Below, piece after piece: positions 1 through 9,869 of a stretch of DNA of 64,000 nucleotides; position 1 is the stretch's first letter; each line of letters begins with the position of its first letter. The stretch is taken from contig NZ_JAIUJS010000002.1 in the NCBI RefSeq assembly GCF_020166345.1, positions 434,001-498,000 on the forward strand, given 5' to 3'. Position numbers and translations under genes: made by a program. Origin of the DNA: Winogradskyella vincentii (GTDB lineage Bacteria; Bacteroidota; Bacteroidia; Flavobacteriales; Flavobacteriaceae). The notes under the pieces are model-generated. The model made no database searches. It was not told the DNA's origin and was given only the letters and a program-made list of their open reading frames with translations.

Positions 1-1516
1 CTTGATCAATTATACTCTCTCCTTTATGTTCTGCGAGAATTTTATCTAAAATAGAGATTGCTTTATCTGTTTTATTTTGAAATGTATAGAGGTCTGCCTT
101 TGCATATAGTTTCAAAGCTGTTCTAGTACTATCTTCATATTTGTTGTCAGAAATGAGAAGTTTAAGATCTAAAGCATCGTTAGCAATTAATTGAGAAGTA
201 GATGATTTGAGTATTTTAAGCTGTGATTCTGCCCAGTCAAAATCACCTTTATAATAACTTGTTTTAGCAACCTTGAATCGTGCCTCTTGAGAGATAGTAC
301 TGTTCTTTAAATTGGCCTGAATTTGAGAATAAAATATCAGTGCCTCGTTAAACTTTTCTTGTAAAACGAGTATATCAGCAAGCAATAATTTTACGGTAGC
401 TTCCTGGAAGTCACTTATGTTCAATTTCATACTCTTTCTGAGAAATTTTGTCGCAGCGTCAGTATCTTTTTGATAAAATGCCAGAAATTCACCATAAGCT
501 AATTGAAGTGATAATGTTAACTCAGAAAGCCCAAATATTTGAAATAATTCCTTGTACTTTTCTTCAATCCGATCTAGAGATTTTTTATCCGCATTTTTAG
601 AATCTATTTGTAGAATGTACTGATGTGCTGTAAGAGCTGTACTTGGGTCTAAAGTAGTTTTTAATATGTAGTTAAAAATATCCTTTGCTGTGTCATTATC
701 ACTATCGTTAAGTGCAGTGATAGCTAGTTCTATAATACGATCTAAACTTTCAGGATTTCGTTTATATAAAGCTTTTTCCTGTATAAAGGATTTAGCATAG
801 GCTTTCTCTTGTACATATAGCCAACTTAGCATTTCATACCAATATGGACTAGGGTTTTGTTGTAATTTTTTTAGGAGTTGACGTCTTAAAAAAACATTAT
901 TTTCATTGTCCTTGTTCTCAGATATAAAATCACTAACAGACCGTTTTATGTTGTTAAGATAATTTGGTTTGTAGTCTATATATTCAATATAGTTTTCAAA
1001 CATCTTTTCTACGTTACCTTGATCTCCATATATTCTGGCGAGTTGAATATTATAGTTTTTATCAGGAGTTAGTTGCTTTGCCTTGTTGTAAATTTTTATT
1101 GCTTCGTCTAAGAGAGAGTGCTCTTCAAATTTTCTTGCAATACTATATATGTAATTTGGTTTTTCGTCTATGTAAGCAATAGCTTCGTCATAAAGTATTT
1201 GTGCTTTGTCCAGACTATCTCTAAGTTGATAATTATAACCTAGTTCTACAATAAGAGTTGGATTTCTTCTTTTAGCTAACCTTTGCACAAGGATGTCTTC
1301 CGCAATATCAAATTGCTCTAGTTGTTGATGCGTATCTACAACTTTAAAAATAAAATTATAACTATATGGTTTTTCTTTAAGTAGGTTTTGGTAAATGATT
1401 AAGGCTTTTTTAAACTCTCCTTTTTTATAATAGCTGTCTGCTAGAATTTCATTGTTTTGAGCATTCCCAAAATGAACTCCTATAAGTAATATTAATGTTA
1501 AAAGGACTTTGCGCAT
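1..1516 (-). CDS. Secreted TPR-repeat protein (3' end outside window)
   Basis: A tetratricopeptide-repeat protein of the cell envelope. The 5' end lies in the window and the reading frame runs open off the left edge, so 505 codons are visible without a stop. The ATG at 1516 gives a basic start, a hydrophobic core and a signal-peptidase site near residue 19/20 (GNA-Q), which fixes the start. The remainder is almost wholly helical, with repeated helix pairs of the type A..IY..L (for example residues about 24-60 and 110-150), as expected for TPRs that bind other proteins. No catalytic motif is visible. A hairpin terminator about 60 bp upstream separates it from serS, so it should have its own promoter. 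TPR-protein is a safe call; partner and process are unknown. Confidence 0.85.
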   Translation of the reverse strand, partial: MRKVLLTLILLIGVHFGNAQNNEILADSYYKKGEFKKALIIYQNLLKEKPYSYNFIFKVVDTHQQLEQFDIAEDILVQRLAKRRNPTLIVELGYNYQLRDSLDKAQILYDEAIAYIDEKPNYIYSIARKFEEHSLLDEAIKIYNKAKQLTPDKNYNIQLARIYGDQGNVEKMFENYIEYIDYKPNYLNNIKRSVSDFISENKDNENNVFLRRQLLKKLQQNPSPYWYEMLSWLYVQEKAYAKSFIQEKALYKRNPESLDRIIELAITALNDSDNDTAKDIFNYILKTTLDPSTALTAHQYILQIDSKNADKKSLDRIEEKYKELFQIFGLSELTLSLQLAYGEFLAFYQKDTDAATKFLRKSMKLNISDFQEATVKLLLADILVLQEKFNEALIFYSQIQANLKNSTISQEARFKVAKTSYYKGDFDWAESQLKILKSSTSQLIANDALDLKLLISDNKYEDSTRTALKLYAKADLYTFQNKTDKAISILDKILAEHKGESIIDQ

Positions 1517-1574
1517 GCCAATCTTTTTGTAAATATAACAAATGGCTAAACCAGATATTGTAAATGTTATGATA

Positions 1575-1607
1575 AAAAAATGCCTAAACTTAACGTTTAG
1601 GCATTTT
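1575..1607. terminator. Rho-independent terminator, readable on both strands
   Basis: A perfect 9-bp stem (TGCCTAAAC / GTTTAGGCA, 1581-1589 and 1595-1603) with a 5-nt loop is flanked by an A-run on the left and TTTT on the right. It therefore works on either strand. On the minus strand it would end transcription coming from serS and the small ORF before the TPR gene. Confidence 0.8.
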
Positions 1608-1709
1608 GACCAGCAAAATAAATGTGCTATTAATCATTATTCGTTATTAAATATGATTCAGTTACTTTGTCTTGGTTTCTTAAGTATTATTTTATTAATA
1701 ATTTAAGTA

Positions 1710-1778
1710 TTACAACAAAACTTTGCTTACCATAACAACTAAAGTCGCGAGTAAAACCAGTCGTTTTATATTTTTCAT
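1710..1778 (-). CDS. Possible 22-residue hydrophobic peptide
   Basis: A short ORF starting at ATG 1778 and ending at TAA 1710. It encodes a positively charged N-terminus (MKNIKRL) followed by an uninterrupted hydrophobic stretch and a lone Lys near the C-terminus, the layout of a single-pass membrane peptide or a bare signal anchor. It lies downstream of serS on the same strand, with the hairpin terminator about 100 bp further on, so it would sit inside a transcript. No clear ribosome-binding site is visible and 22 codons can occur by chance, so this is only a candidate. Confidence 0.3.
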   Translation of the reverse strand: MKNIKRLVLLATLVVMVSKVLL

Positions 1779-1908
1779 TTCTAGGTCAGTTATCGATTTG
1801 GATTACTAACTTGACGAAAATAAATAAAAAAAACGAAGAAATACACAAAAATTCGATTAAAAACACATTTTTTTAACACTACATGCCTTTCAGAAGATGT
1901 TTTTCGTG

Positions 1909-3180
1909 CTATGAAATAATATCGAAACCTGTGTAGGGTACTAGTACTTCTGGGATTTTAATACCATTTTCTGTCTGACAATTTTCTAAGATTCCAGCCA
2001 AAACTCTAGGTAGTGCCAATGAACTTCCATTTAATGTATGGCATAATTCATTTTTACCTTCATTGTTTTTAAAGCGTAATTTTAGTCGATTGGCCTGGAA
2101 AGTTTCAAAATTTGAAACAGAAGAAATTTCTAACCAGCGATCTTGAGCAGTAGAGAAAACTTCAAAATCATAAGTAAGGGCTGAGGTAAATCCTAAATCA
2201 CCACCACAAAGACGTAATATTCTATAAGGTAATTTTAATTCTTTCAAAATGCCCTTAACATGTTCTACCATACCGTCTAGTGCATTGTAAGAATTATTAG
2301 GGTGCTCCACTCTAAGAATCTCTACTTTATCAAATTGATGCAAACGGTTAAGACCTCTAACATGTGCACCATAACTGCCAGCTTCTCTCCTAAAGCAAGG
2401 CGTATAACCAGTAACACTTATAGGTAGGTCACTCTCAGTTAATATTGTATTTCTGAAGATGTTTGTTGCAGGAACTTCAGCCGTAGGGATCAAATATAAA
2501 TTATCTGCAGTTACATGATACATTTGCCCCTCTTTATCCGGTAATTGACCTGTGCCAAATCCTGAAGCTTCATTTACTAAATGTGGCACTTGGTATTCAG
2601 TATATCCAGCTTCAGTATTCCTATCTAAGAAATAAGTAATTAGTGCACGCTGTAATTTTGCACCTTTACCTTTATATACAGGGAAACCGGCACCAGTAAT
2701 TTTATTACCAAGCTCAAAATCAATAATGTCGTATTTCTTTGCTAGTTCCCAGTGTGGTAACGCACCATCAAATAATGTAGGTATATCACCTTCTCTATAC
2801 ACTTCTTCATTATCTTCATCTGTATTACCAGAAGGAACAATAATGTTAGGAACATTTGGTATAGTATAAAGTAAGTTGTTGAGAGCTTCAACTTTAGCAT
2901 TTAATTCTTGTTCAAGCTCTTTGGTATCTTCCTTTAATTGCGTTGTCTTCTCTTTTAAAACATTTGCTTTCTGTACCTCACCAGATTTGAATAAAATTCC
3001 TATTTCTTTTGATATGCTATTAGATTCTGCTTTAACATTATCTAATTTAGTTTGTAAAGCTCGTCGTTCTTCATCAAATAAAATGGCATTATTAACCATC
3101 TCTGAAGCATCAATATTTCGTTTTTGCAATCGATTTATTATGTCTTCTTTATGAGCTCTTAAAAATGCAACTTGTAACAT
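1909..3180 (-). CDS. serS: Seryl-tRNA synthetase
   Basis: Charges tRNA-Ser with serine in the cytoplasm. The 423-residue length is normal for bacterial SerRS. The N-terminal region (about 35-105) is a long charged helical hairpin, the tRNA-binding coiled coil of this family. The class II catalytic core follows, with motif 2 around 262-285 (TPCFRREAGSYG) and motif 3 at about 381-402 (TLNGSSLALPR). The start at 3180 gives the standard SerRS opening (MLQ...LR...). The upstream HTTM gene on the same strand is 90 bp away, so co-transcription from ribF is possible but not shown. Confidence 0.98.
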   Translation of the reverse strand: MLQVAFLRAHKEDIINRLQKRNIDASEMVNNAILFDEERRALQTKLDNVKAESNSISKEIGILFKSGEVQKANVLKEKTTQLKEDTKELEQELNAKVEALNNLLYTIPNVPNIIVPSGNTDEDNEEVYREGDIPTLFDGALPHWELAKKYDIIDFELGNKITGAGFPVYKGKGAKLQRALITYFLDRNTEAGYTEYQVPHLVNEASGFGTGQLPDKEGQMYHVTADNLYLIPTAEVPATNIFRNTILTESDLPISVTGYTPCFRREAGSYGAHVRGLNRLHQFDKVEILRVEHPNNSYNALDGMVEHVKGILKELKLPYRILRLCGGDLGFTSALTYDFEVFSTAQDRWLEISSVSNFETFQANRLKLRFKNNEGKNELCHTLNGSSLALPRVLAGILENCQTENGIKIPEVLVPYTGFDIIS

Positions 3181-3270
3181 ATCTGTAACTTTGAAATTAT
3201 GCCATTGGGAAGGCTAAAAAATGAAAGACAAATGTAATAAGAATTTAACCAGATAAAAACAAAACCGACC

Positions 3271-4578
3271 CTATTTTGAGGGCATAATCCAATCATGATG
3301 TTTGAAGTGATACCATTGTTCTTTCGCCAAATCTATATTTGGATCTATGAGAAGTTTTGAAGGTTGATTATTTACTCTAATATAGGTTCTTGCATATACT
3401 TCAACAGTTTTACCTTTTTTAGCAAAATCTTCCTTGAGAATTTGAGCAAACTGCCAGATAATATCAGGTTTTGTGCTAGCTCCATTCATCTGTTTTTTAG
3501 TCAAATAGTCTTCTAATTTAATTGGCCATATTTCTTTGGTCTCAGAATCAATAACTTTATAGCTGGCTTTACCACTTTTAGCACGCAACATCATTCGCCA
3601 TGATAATCTATGACCTTCTTCTGTCCAAAGTACATCATCCTGAAAAAAATGATGTCTTAATGGCAATGCAAGATGGATTAAAAAATAGATTATAAAGACA
3701 CTGATTATTGCCTTACCGTATTTTGGCACAGGGACTTCATTTTCTATATAAAGAGGTTTTTTCTTTAAAAACAGAGCTCTAATTGTTTCTGGGCTAAAAA
3801 AGAATAAACTAAAGGCTAAGGACAGATAAGGAAATATGCCAATTTGAAAAACAATTGAATTGAACAGATGAAAAAATATAGAAGCGAAAAAAGCAATTCG
3901 TCTTGTTGGTTTAAATAATAATAATGGAATTATGAGACCATCGAACAAAATACCTCCATATGCTATGAAGTAGTGTATTGGTTTCTGTTGAAGCAGTACT
4001 CCAATAACCGGATAATTAGCTTTACCTCGCATGAGTAATTCAATTACAGACGTGTCTAACCAATCAGGGTAAAGTTTTGCGATAGAAGCATAAGTGTACA
4101 GTATAAAAAGTTGAATTACAAAGACCCATTTACACCAACTAGGCATGGAAATTTGTTTAATGGATGGTTTCAATTTAGCATCTATTGAAGCATAACGATG
4201 TGCTGGTAAAAAAACCATGAGAAAACTCAATATAAATAATAAATAATAGTGATTGTTGTAAGCTGATTTTTGCATTAAATATGTTGCCGTCCACATAATA
4301 GCAAACATTAGCATACTAAATCTATATTTATAACCAACCATTATTAACAGGCCAAAAAGACCCATTATTATATAATAAGCATACATCCAATTACCAGGTA
4401 GTGGTTGCAACCATTCGAAGCCAATAAATGAAAACGTAAAATCGGGTTCAATTAAGGTGCGTTTTACCCATCCTGTAAAAACGGCACCTACAGATTCCAG
4501 GAAACACAATAATCCAAATACAATGCGAAAAACTACAAGTCCAGAATTATCAATATGCTTAAATAAAAACTTATTCAT
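3271..4578 (-). CDS. HTTM-domain integral membrane protein (gamma-carboxylase-like)
   Basis: A 435-residue polytopic membrane protein of the HTTM (horizontally transferred transmembrane) family, whose animal member is the vitamin K-dependent gamma-glutamyl carboxylase. The N-terminal portion (about 1-300) has many hydrophobic helices including the family-typical opening (residues 12-30, SGLVVFRIVFGLL). It is followed by a hydrophilic C-terminal domain (about 310-435) rich in Trp, His and Lys. Whether the bacterial protein carboxylates anything is unknown. Its ATG lies 8 bp inside the 3' end of ribF, which indicates translational coupling; serS follows. Family membership is likely, function open. 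Confidence 0.85.
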   Translation of the reverse strand: MNKFLFKHIDNSGLVVFRIVFGLLCFLESVGAVFTGWVKRTLIEPDFTFSFIGFEWLQPLPGNWMYAYYIIMGLFGLLIMVGYKYRFSMLMFAIMWTATYLMQKSAYNNHYYLLFILSFLMVFLPAHRYASIDAKLKPSIKQISMPSWCKWVFVIQLFILYTYASIAKLYPDWLDTSVIELLMRGKANYPVIGVLLQQKPIHYFIAYGGILFDGLIIPLLLFKPTRRIAFFASIFFHLFNSIVFQIGIFPYLSLAFSLFFFSPETIRALFLKKKPLYIENEVPVPKYGKAIISVFIIYFLIHLALPLRHHFFQDDVLWTEEGHRLSWRMMLRAKSGKASYKVIDSETKEIWPIKLEDYLTKKQMNGASTKPDIIWQFAQILKEDFAKKGKTVEVYARTYIRVNNQPSKLLIDPNIDLAKEQWYHFKHHDWIMPSK

Positions 4579-5479
4579 TCATTTTTTCAATGTATTCTAG
4601 GGCACTTTTTCTGTCTTCTCTTAATTGAGATTTGAGGGCTTCAAGATTTTTGAACTTCTGTTCGTTTCGCAGTCGTTTTAAAAATTCGATTTTTAATTTC
4701 TGATTATACAAATCCTCGTTATAATCAAAGAAATGAACTTCTATAGATCTTCCTTTATCACTAATTGTTGGGTTAGTACCAATATTCATCATCCCAAATA
4801 CAATCCTATTATCTAATTGACATTGTACCACATATACGCCATCTTTTGGTATAAGTTTATACGATTCTTTGATTTGAATATTTGCGGTAGGGAAATCCAA
4901 TTTGCGTCCTAAGCCCTTACCTTTTACAACCAGACCAGTTACAAAATAATTATAGCCTAAATAACTATTAGACAAGGACACATTACCTTCATTTAGTGCA
5001 TTTCTAATTTTAGTAGAACTGACCGTAACATCCTTAATATCTTGGGCCGAAATTTCTTTAATTTCAAAATTGTATGTTTTTGCATATTCCTTTAGATCTT
5101 CAATATTGGCACTTCTGTTTTTCCCAAAATGATGATCATACCCTACAACTATATATTTTGTATTTAATTCATCAATTAAAATGTCCTTTACATATTCTTC
5201 GGCAGAAAGGTTGGCAAATTCTTTAGTAAATTCTTTTACAATGACCTCTGCTATACCATAAGATTTTAAAATATCAATTCGTTCATCAATTGTATTCAGT
5301 AATTTGATAGAATCGTCTTTTTGAAGCACCATTCTAGGATGTGGGAACAAGGTTAAGACAATAGGTGTAAAGCCTCGTTTTTCAGCAAGCTTAACTACTT
5401 TGTTTAAGATTTTTTGGTGCCCAATATGAATACCATCAAAAGTGCCTATTGTTGTTACTTTTCCTGTTGTTACAGTCAA
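4571..5479 (-). CDS. ribF: Bifunctional riboflavin kinase / FAD synthetase
   Basis: Makes FMN from riboflavin and FAD from FMN. The N-terminal nucleotidyltransferase domain shows GTFDGIHIGH (residues 12-21, HxGH signature) and SSTKIR (154-159). The C-terminal flavokinase domain begins with GKGLGRKLDFPTAN (187-200). The total of 302 residues is normal for RibF. No ATG exists in frame between the next upstream stop (TAG, 5567-5569) and the HxGH motif, so the start is taken as TTG at 5479, which leaves 11 residues before GTFDG. The true start could be another non-ATG codon a little further up. The gene faces away from the protease at 5581 and overlaps the HTTM gene by 8 bp. Confidence 0.93.
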   Translation of the reverse strand: MTVTTGKVTTIGTFDGIHIGHQKILNKVVKLAEKRGFTPIVLTLFPHPRMVLQKDDSIKLLNTIDERIDILKSYGIAEVIVKEFTKEFANLSAEEYVKDILIDELNTKYIVVGYDHHFGKNRSANIEDLKEYAKTYNFEIKEISAQDIKDVTVSSTKIRNALNEGNVSLSNSYLGYNYFVTGLVVKGKGLGRKLDFPTANIQIKESYKLIPKDGVYVVQCQLDNRIVFGMMNIGTNPTISDKGRSIEVHFFDYNEDLYNQKLKIEFLKRLRNEQKFKNLEALKSQLREDRKSALEYIEKMNE

Positions 5480-5580
5480 TCTATATAAATTATGAGGTTT
5501 AGAATTTTTCGGATATTCTAATAATCGTTTGTTTAAAAAATAATAAATTCGAGAAAATTTAATTTTCTACACAAACACTT

Positions 5581-8292
5581 ATGAAAACAAAGCTACATTT
5601 TGTTTTGTCATTATCCATGTTTTTATGTGTATTTTCAGTTTTGGCCCAACAAAGTTATTGGGAAGAAACCAAAGAAACAGAATTTATCAATGACGACAAG
5701 CCCCAACTCAATCAAGAAAACTATCAAACATTTAGTTTAAACCTTGAAGAATTAAAGAGCCAATTGGCAAATGCTCCTTTACGAAGTGCAAATAATACAC
5801 AATCTCCAACAATTGTTCAATTGCCTATTGCAAGCGGTAAGCTTGAACGATTCACAATTGTAGAATCACCTGTATTATCAGAAGAGTTATCACAATTATA
5901 TCCTGAAATTAGAACCTATTTGGGTTTTAGCATAGAAAACCCAGGTACAAGAGCACGATTTAGTGTTACACCTCAAGGGTTGCAGACTATGATTTCTAGT
6001 CCTGATATGCCAACCAGTTTTACAGTACCCTTTTCGCGTACGGATAGTTCGAAATATGTTAATTATACACAAGATGTAAGAAAGGAAAAAAATAAAGATT
6101 TTGATTGTACAACTCTGGACGAATTTTTCGCTATTGATATAGGCAATTTAACCAATAGAGATGCAAATGATCAGACCTTAAGAACCTTTAGAATTGCAAT
6201 TTCAACAACTGCAGAATATACTGGGTTTTGGGATGATGGAAATGCAGGCAATGGAGATGCAGCTCAAGATGCCTTGGCGCAAGTAGTATCTACCTTAAAT
6301 CGAACGAATGAAGTATTTGAAGTTGATATGGCAGTTACTTTCAATTTAGTAACAGGTACCGAAATTATTTTCACCAATCCGGCAACAGACCCTTACAATG
6401 GTAATTTTAATAGCGAATTGCAAAATACATTAACCAATGTTGTTGGAGAGGCCAATTATGATGTTGGCCACTTGTTTCATTTTGGTGGTAACAATGGTAA
6501 TGCTGGTTGTATAGGATGTGTTTGTGTAGATGGTGCAAAAGGATCAGGATTTTCTTCGCATTCGTTTTTAGATAATGATGGTGGGCCGTATATGTCAGAT
6601 TTTTTTGATATTGATTATGTACCGCATGAAATCGGACATCAAATGGGAGCAAATCATACATGGTCGTTCAGTAGTGAAGGCACAGGTGTTAATGCAGAAC
6701 CAGGCAGTGGAACCACCATTATGGGTTATGCTGGGATTACTGGACCAAATGATATACAAGACCATTCAGACCCATACTTTCATTATTTTAGTATACTGCA
6801 AATACTCAATAATTTACAGTCTAGAACATGTTGGGTCGGAACTGCAATAGGCAATAATCCTCCAGTTGCAAATGCAGGCAATAACTTTACAATACCTATT
6901 GGGACAGCATTTGTTTTGAAAGGAGATGCTACAGACTCTGATACAGGTGATGTTCTTACCTACACATGGGAACAAATAGACAATGGCGTAACAACAACAA
7001 GTGATTTTGGACCTGATAAATTCTCTGGAGCTTTATGGAGGTCTAGGCCACCTAGCACATCGCCAGATCGTTACATGCCAATTATTGAGCGCGTAATTTC
7101 TGGTCAATTAACTGAACAATTTCCAGTTGAAACAGTAGATAATACATCATGGGAAACTGTATCTAACGTGTCAAGAACCTTAAATTTTGCATTAACTGTT
7201 AGGGATAGAAGTGAAGCTAATGGCACTGGCCAATCACCACAAAGTGATTTTGACACTATGATGATAACAGTAGATAATAATGCTGGACCTTTTACAGTGA
7301 CCTCGCAGACTACCAATGAAATGTGGGATGTAGGAACTAACCAAAATATAACTTGGGATGTTGCTGGTACAGACTCAGGTGCTGTAAATACATCTACAGT
7401 AAATATATTGCTCTCTTTAGATGGTGGATTTACCTACCCAATAAATTTGGCTTCAGACACACCAAATGATGGTACTCAAATCATAGTCGTACCAAGTTTG
7501 GGCGCAGACGTAACTAATGCCAGAGTTAAAGTTGAAGGGAACAATAATATTTTTTATGCAATTAATTCAACTGACTTTACCATTCGAATTGTTGATGATA
7601 TTGATGGTGATGGTATTCTTAATTCATTAGATAATTGTCCAGAAATCGCAAATGCAGATCAGGCAGATTTGGATAACGATGGAATTGGTGATGTCTGTGA
7701 TGATGATATTGATGGTGATGGAGTCTTAAACACAGAAGACAATTGTGCAGATGTTGCAAACCCTAGTCAAGGTGATGCTGATAACGATGGCATTGGAGAC
7801 GAGTGCGATGAAGATTCTGATAATGATGGTATTTTGAACACTGCTGATAACTGCCCACTTGTACCTAATGTAGATCAATTAGATAATGATATGGATGGTA
7901 TTGGTGATGCGTGTGATGACGATGACGATAATGATTCAGTGTTAGATACAGAAGATAATTGTCCGTTCGACTTTAATCCTGATCAATTAGATGTTAATAA
8001 TAATGGAATAGGAGATGCTTGTGACAGTATGATTGTCTATGATGTACTTACACCAAATGGTGATGGAATTAACGATACCTGGACTATCATAAATGCAGAT
8101 AGATACCCTAGTGCTATTATTAAGGTGTTTAACAGATGGGGAAAAGACGTGTTTAGCACCGTTGGTTATAATAACGATTGGAATGGAACGTATAGTGGTA
8201 ATACCCTACCAACAGGTTCTTATTATTATCAGGTAGATCAAAATGGAGATGGGACAGTGATTTTAACAGGATGGATTTACTTATCATTTTAA
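5581..8292 (+). CDS. Secreted metzincin metalloprotease with TSP3 repeats and T9SS type B sorting domain
   Basis: A 903-residue secreted zinc protease. A signal peptide ends near residue 22 (VLA-QQ). The peptidase domain (about 195-420) holds the metzincin zinc site [11 protein letters not shown] (H349, E350, H353, H359) and a Met-turn at M381 (TIMGY). Ig/cadherin-like segments follow (about 425-670), then Asp-rich calcium-binding thrombospondin type 3 repeats (about 671-817, repeated DxDxDGI..DNCP units). Residues about 820-903 are a gliding-motility-associated C-terminal domain, opening TPNGDGIND, the type B signal for the type IX secretion system. A PorP/SprF-family gene follows immediately, the usual partner of type B cargo. 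The substrate is unknown. Confidence 0.93.
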   Translation: MKTKLHFVLSLSMFLCVFSVLAQQSYWEETKETEFINDDKPQLNQENYQTFSLNLEELKSQLANAPLRSANNTQSPTIVQLPIASGKLERFTIVESPVLSEELSQLYPEIRTYLGFSIENPGTRARFSVTPQGLQTMISSPDMPTSFTVPFSRTDSSKYVNYTQDVRKEKNKDFDCTTLDEFFAIDIGNLTNRDANDQTLRTFRIAISTTAEYTGFWDDGNAGNGDAAQDALAQVVSTLNRTNEVFEVDMAVTFNLVTGTEIIFTNPATDPYNGNFNSELQNTLTNVVGEANYDVGHLFHFGGNNGNAGCIGCVCVDGAKGSGFSSHSFLDNDGGPYMSDFFDIDYVPHEIGHQMGANHTWSFSSEGTGVNAEPGSGTTIMGYAGITGPNDIQDHSDPYFHYFSILQILNNLQSRTCWVGTAIGNNPPVANAGNNFTIPIGTAFVLKGDATDSDTGDVLTYTWEQIDNGVTTTSDFGPDKFSGALWRSRPPSTSPDRYMPIIERVISGQLTEQFPVETVDNTSWETVSNVSRTLNFALTVRDRSEANGTGQSPQSDFDTMMITVDNNAGPFTVTSQTTNEMWDVGTNQNITWDVAGTDSGAVNTSTVNILLSLDGGFTYPINLASDTPNDGTQIIVVPSLGADVTNARVKVEGNNNIFYAINSTDFTIRIVDDIDGDGILNSLDNCPEIANADQADLDNDGIGDVCDDDIDGDGVLNTEDNCADVANPSQGDADNDGIGDECDEDSDNDGILNTADNCPLVPNVDQLDNDMDGIGDACDDDDDNDSVLDTEDNCPFDFNPDQLDVNNNGIGDACDSMIVYDVLTPNGDGINDTWTIINADRYPSAIIKVFNRWGKDVFSTVGYNNDWNGTYSGNTLPTGSYYYQVDQNGDGTVILTGWIYLSF

Positions 8293-8312
8293 GAGCAATT
8301 AATTTGAAGACA

Positions 8313-9212
8313 ATGAAATTTTACAAATATATTTTAATAATACTTGCAGTTTTTTCAATTAAGTTAATTCAAGCCCAGCAAGAACCAAATTATATGTTGT
8401 ATAGGTATACAATGAATGTGATAAACCCAGCTAATGCTGGCGCAGACGAAAGTGATCATCTAACAACAAATTATAGAAAACAATGGGTTAATATTGAAGG
8501 TGCACCTGAAACACAAAGTTTCTTTTATTCAAGAAAAATGAATGATAAAATTGGTCTTGGTTTGTCCTTGGTAAGTGACAAAGTTTTTGTTGAAAGCCAG
8601 ACAAGTTTTAATATAGATTTTTCATATAATCTTCAACTCTCTCGATGGTTGAATTTGTATCTTGGATTAAAGGCAGGAGGAAGTACTTATGATGTAGATA
8701 AAGGAGGTCTAGATAATTATGGCGTTCAAGATGATCCGGTTTTGGGAAATATTGACAGTGGGTTTAGACCAAATTTTGGTGCAGGTGCTTATTTAGTTCA
8801 TCACAAGTATTATATATCACTTTCTGTGCCTCGAATCTTATCCAGTAAACGCATAGATGAGGAGGAAGGAAGAATAACTCAGGCAACTCAAGAAGCCCAT
8901 ATTTATTTGTCAGGTGGTTACAATTTTACCATAAGCGATAATACGGAATTTAGGCCATCAACCATGATAAGATATGTAGGTGGCTCACCTATATCCGTAG
9001 ACTTGACTGGTGCGTTTAGGTTTAATGATAGATTTGAAGTGGGAGTTGCATACCGTACAGATGCTGCATTTGGTGGATTATTGATGGTAAATGCCTTAGA
9101 TTGGTTAGATGTCGGTTATGCTTATGAAAGTTCAACAAGAAGTGAAATCACAGATAATAGCAGCGGTATACATGAGCTATTCCTTAGATTTAAATTTAAA
9201 TCGAGGGAATAA
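8313..9212 (+). CDS. PorP/SprF family type IX secretion outer-membrane protein
   Basis: An outer-membrane beta-barrel protein of the PorP/SprF family, which helps specific type B cargo through or onto the type IX secretion machine. The 299 residues start with a signal peptide ending near residue 22 (IQAQQ). The family opening follows (YMLYRYTMNVINPANAG), then alternating strands up to a C-terminal Phe-rich strand (LFLRFKFKSRE). The ATG at 8313 is chosen because an upstream in-frame ATG (8271) lies inside the protease gene and would bury the signal peptide. The gene sits 20 bp after the type B protease and is probably dedicated to it. Confidence 0.92.
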   Translation: MKFYKYILIILAVFSIKLIQAQQEPNYMLYRYTMNVINPANAGADESDHLTTNYRKQWVNIEGAPETQSFFYSRKMNDKIGLGLSLVSDKVFVESQTSFNIDFSYNLQLSRWLNLYLGLKAGGSTYDVDKGGLDNYGVQDDPVLGNIDSGFRPNFGAGAYLVHHKYYISLSVPRILSSKRIDEEEGRITQATQEAHIYLSGGYNFTISDNTEFRPSTMIRYVGGSPISVDLTGAFRFNDRFEVGVAYRTDAAFGGLLMVNALDWLDVGYAYESSTRSEITDNSSGIHELFLRFKFKSRE

Positions 9213-9213
9213 T

Positions 9214-9846
9214 TTATTTCCCATTATATTCATTCATGGTATTATTAACCCCAGCTAGGACAAATGATTTTATTAGTTCTACGGAAATGTTTAATCGTTC
9301 GTCAAGTTTAGACTCTTCTTCTTCATTCCATTCTCCCAATACATAATCAACTTGTCGGCCTTTGCTGAAACTATCACTTATTCCAAATCTAAATCTATTG
9401 TATTTGGTGGTCTGTAGTTTATCTTGTAAATCTTTTAATCCATTATGTCCACCATCGCTTCCTTTGGTTTTTAACCTAAGAGTACCAAAAGGAAGATTTA
9501 AATCATCAGTAACGACAAGTAAATTTTGCATGGGTATTTTTTCCTTTGTTAGCCAATATTTAACAGCCTTACCACTAAGGTTCATATAAGTACTTGGTTT
9601 TAAAAAGTAAATTGTACGGCCTTTAAGCTTAAAAGTGGTTATATCACCAAGCTTTACAGTTTCGAAAGACAAACTTTCTTTTTTTGCAAAAAAGTCCAAT
9701 ATTTTAAATCCAATATTGTGTCTTGTATTGGCATATTTATCACCAATGTTACCGAGACCAACGATTAAGTACTTTTTCATTGTTTCAACTTCATTTTTTT
9801 CAATTTCCTTACTAAAACCAAGCCAAATTTTTATTTTCTCCCACAT
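9214..9846 (-). CDS. pth: Peptidyl-tRNA hydrolase
   Basis: Recycles peptidyl-tRNAs dropped by the ribosome. The conserved core begins at M23 (ATG 9780): GLGN, then NTRHNIGF with the catalytic His, YMNLSG, the TDDLNLP Asp and GGHNGL, all in order. The core alone is 188 residues, the normal Pth length. The ATG at 9846 adds a 22-residue Trp/Lys-rich amphipathic stretch; I choose it because similar extensions seem common in flavobacterial Pth and the frame is open, but 9780 is a real alternative. The frame stays open further into rplY, but a terminator hairpin lies between, so that longer version is not credible. It converges with the PorP/SprF gene. Confidence 0.93.
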   Translation of the reverse strand: MWEKIKIWLGFSKEIEKNEVETMKKYLIVGLGNIGDKYANTRHNIGFKILDFFAKKESLSFETVKLGDITTFKLKGRTIYFLKPSTYMNLSGKAVKYWLTKEKIPMQNLLVVTDDLNLPFGTLRLKTKGSDGGHNGLKDLQDKLQTTKYNRFRFGISDSFSKGRQVDYVLGEWNEEEESKLDERLNISVELIKSFVLAGVNNTMNEYNGK

Positions 9847-9869
9847 GTAGTTGTATTTGTGCAAAAATA

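Larger units (their letters stand above)
1517..1908. other. Intergenic region between serS and the TPR gene
   Basis: These 392 bp contain no ordinary gene. They hold a bidirectional-looking hairpin terminator (1575-1607) and a possible 22-codon ORF on the minus strand (1710-1778). There is also a weak AT-rich inverted repeat at about 1680-1712. The stretch 1780-1908 is very AT-rich, and I see nothing else in it. Confidence 0.6.

Noticed and set aside
7600-8035. Tandem DNA repeats or CRISPR-like array
   Set aside because: The repeats are imperfect, in frame and encode Asp-rich thrombospondin type 3 repeats.
8271-8312. Earlier ATG for the PorP/SprF gene
   Set aside because: It lies inside the protease gene and would place 14 residues before a good signal peptide; the ATG at 8313 is better.
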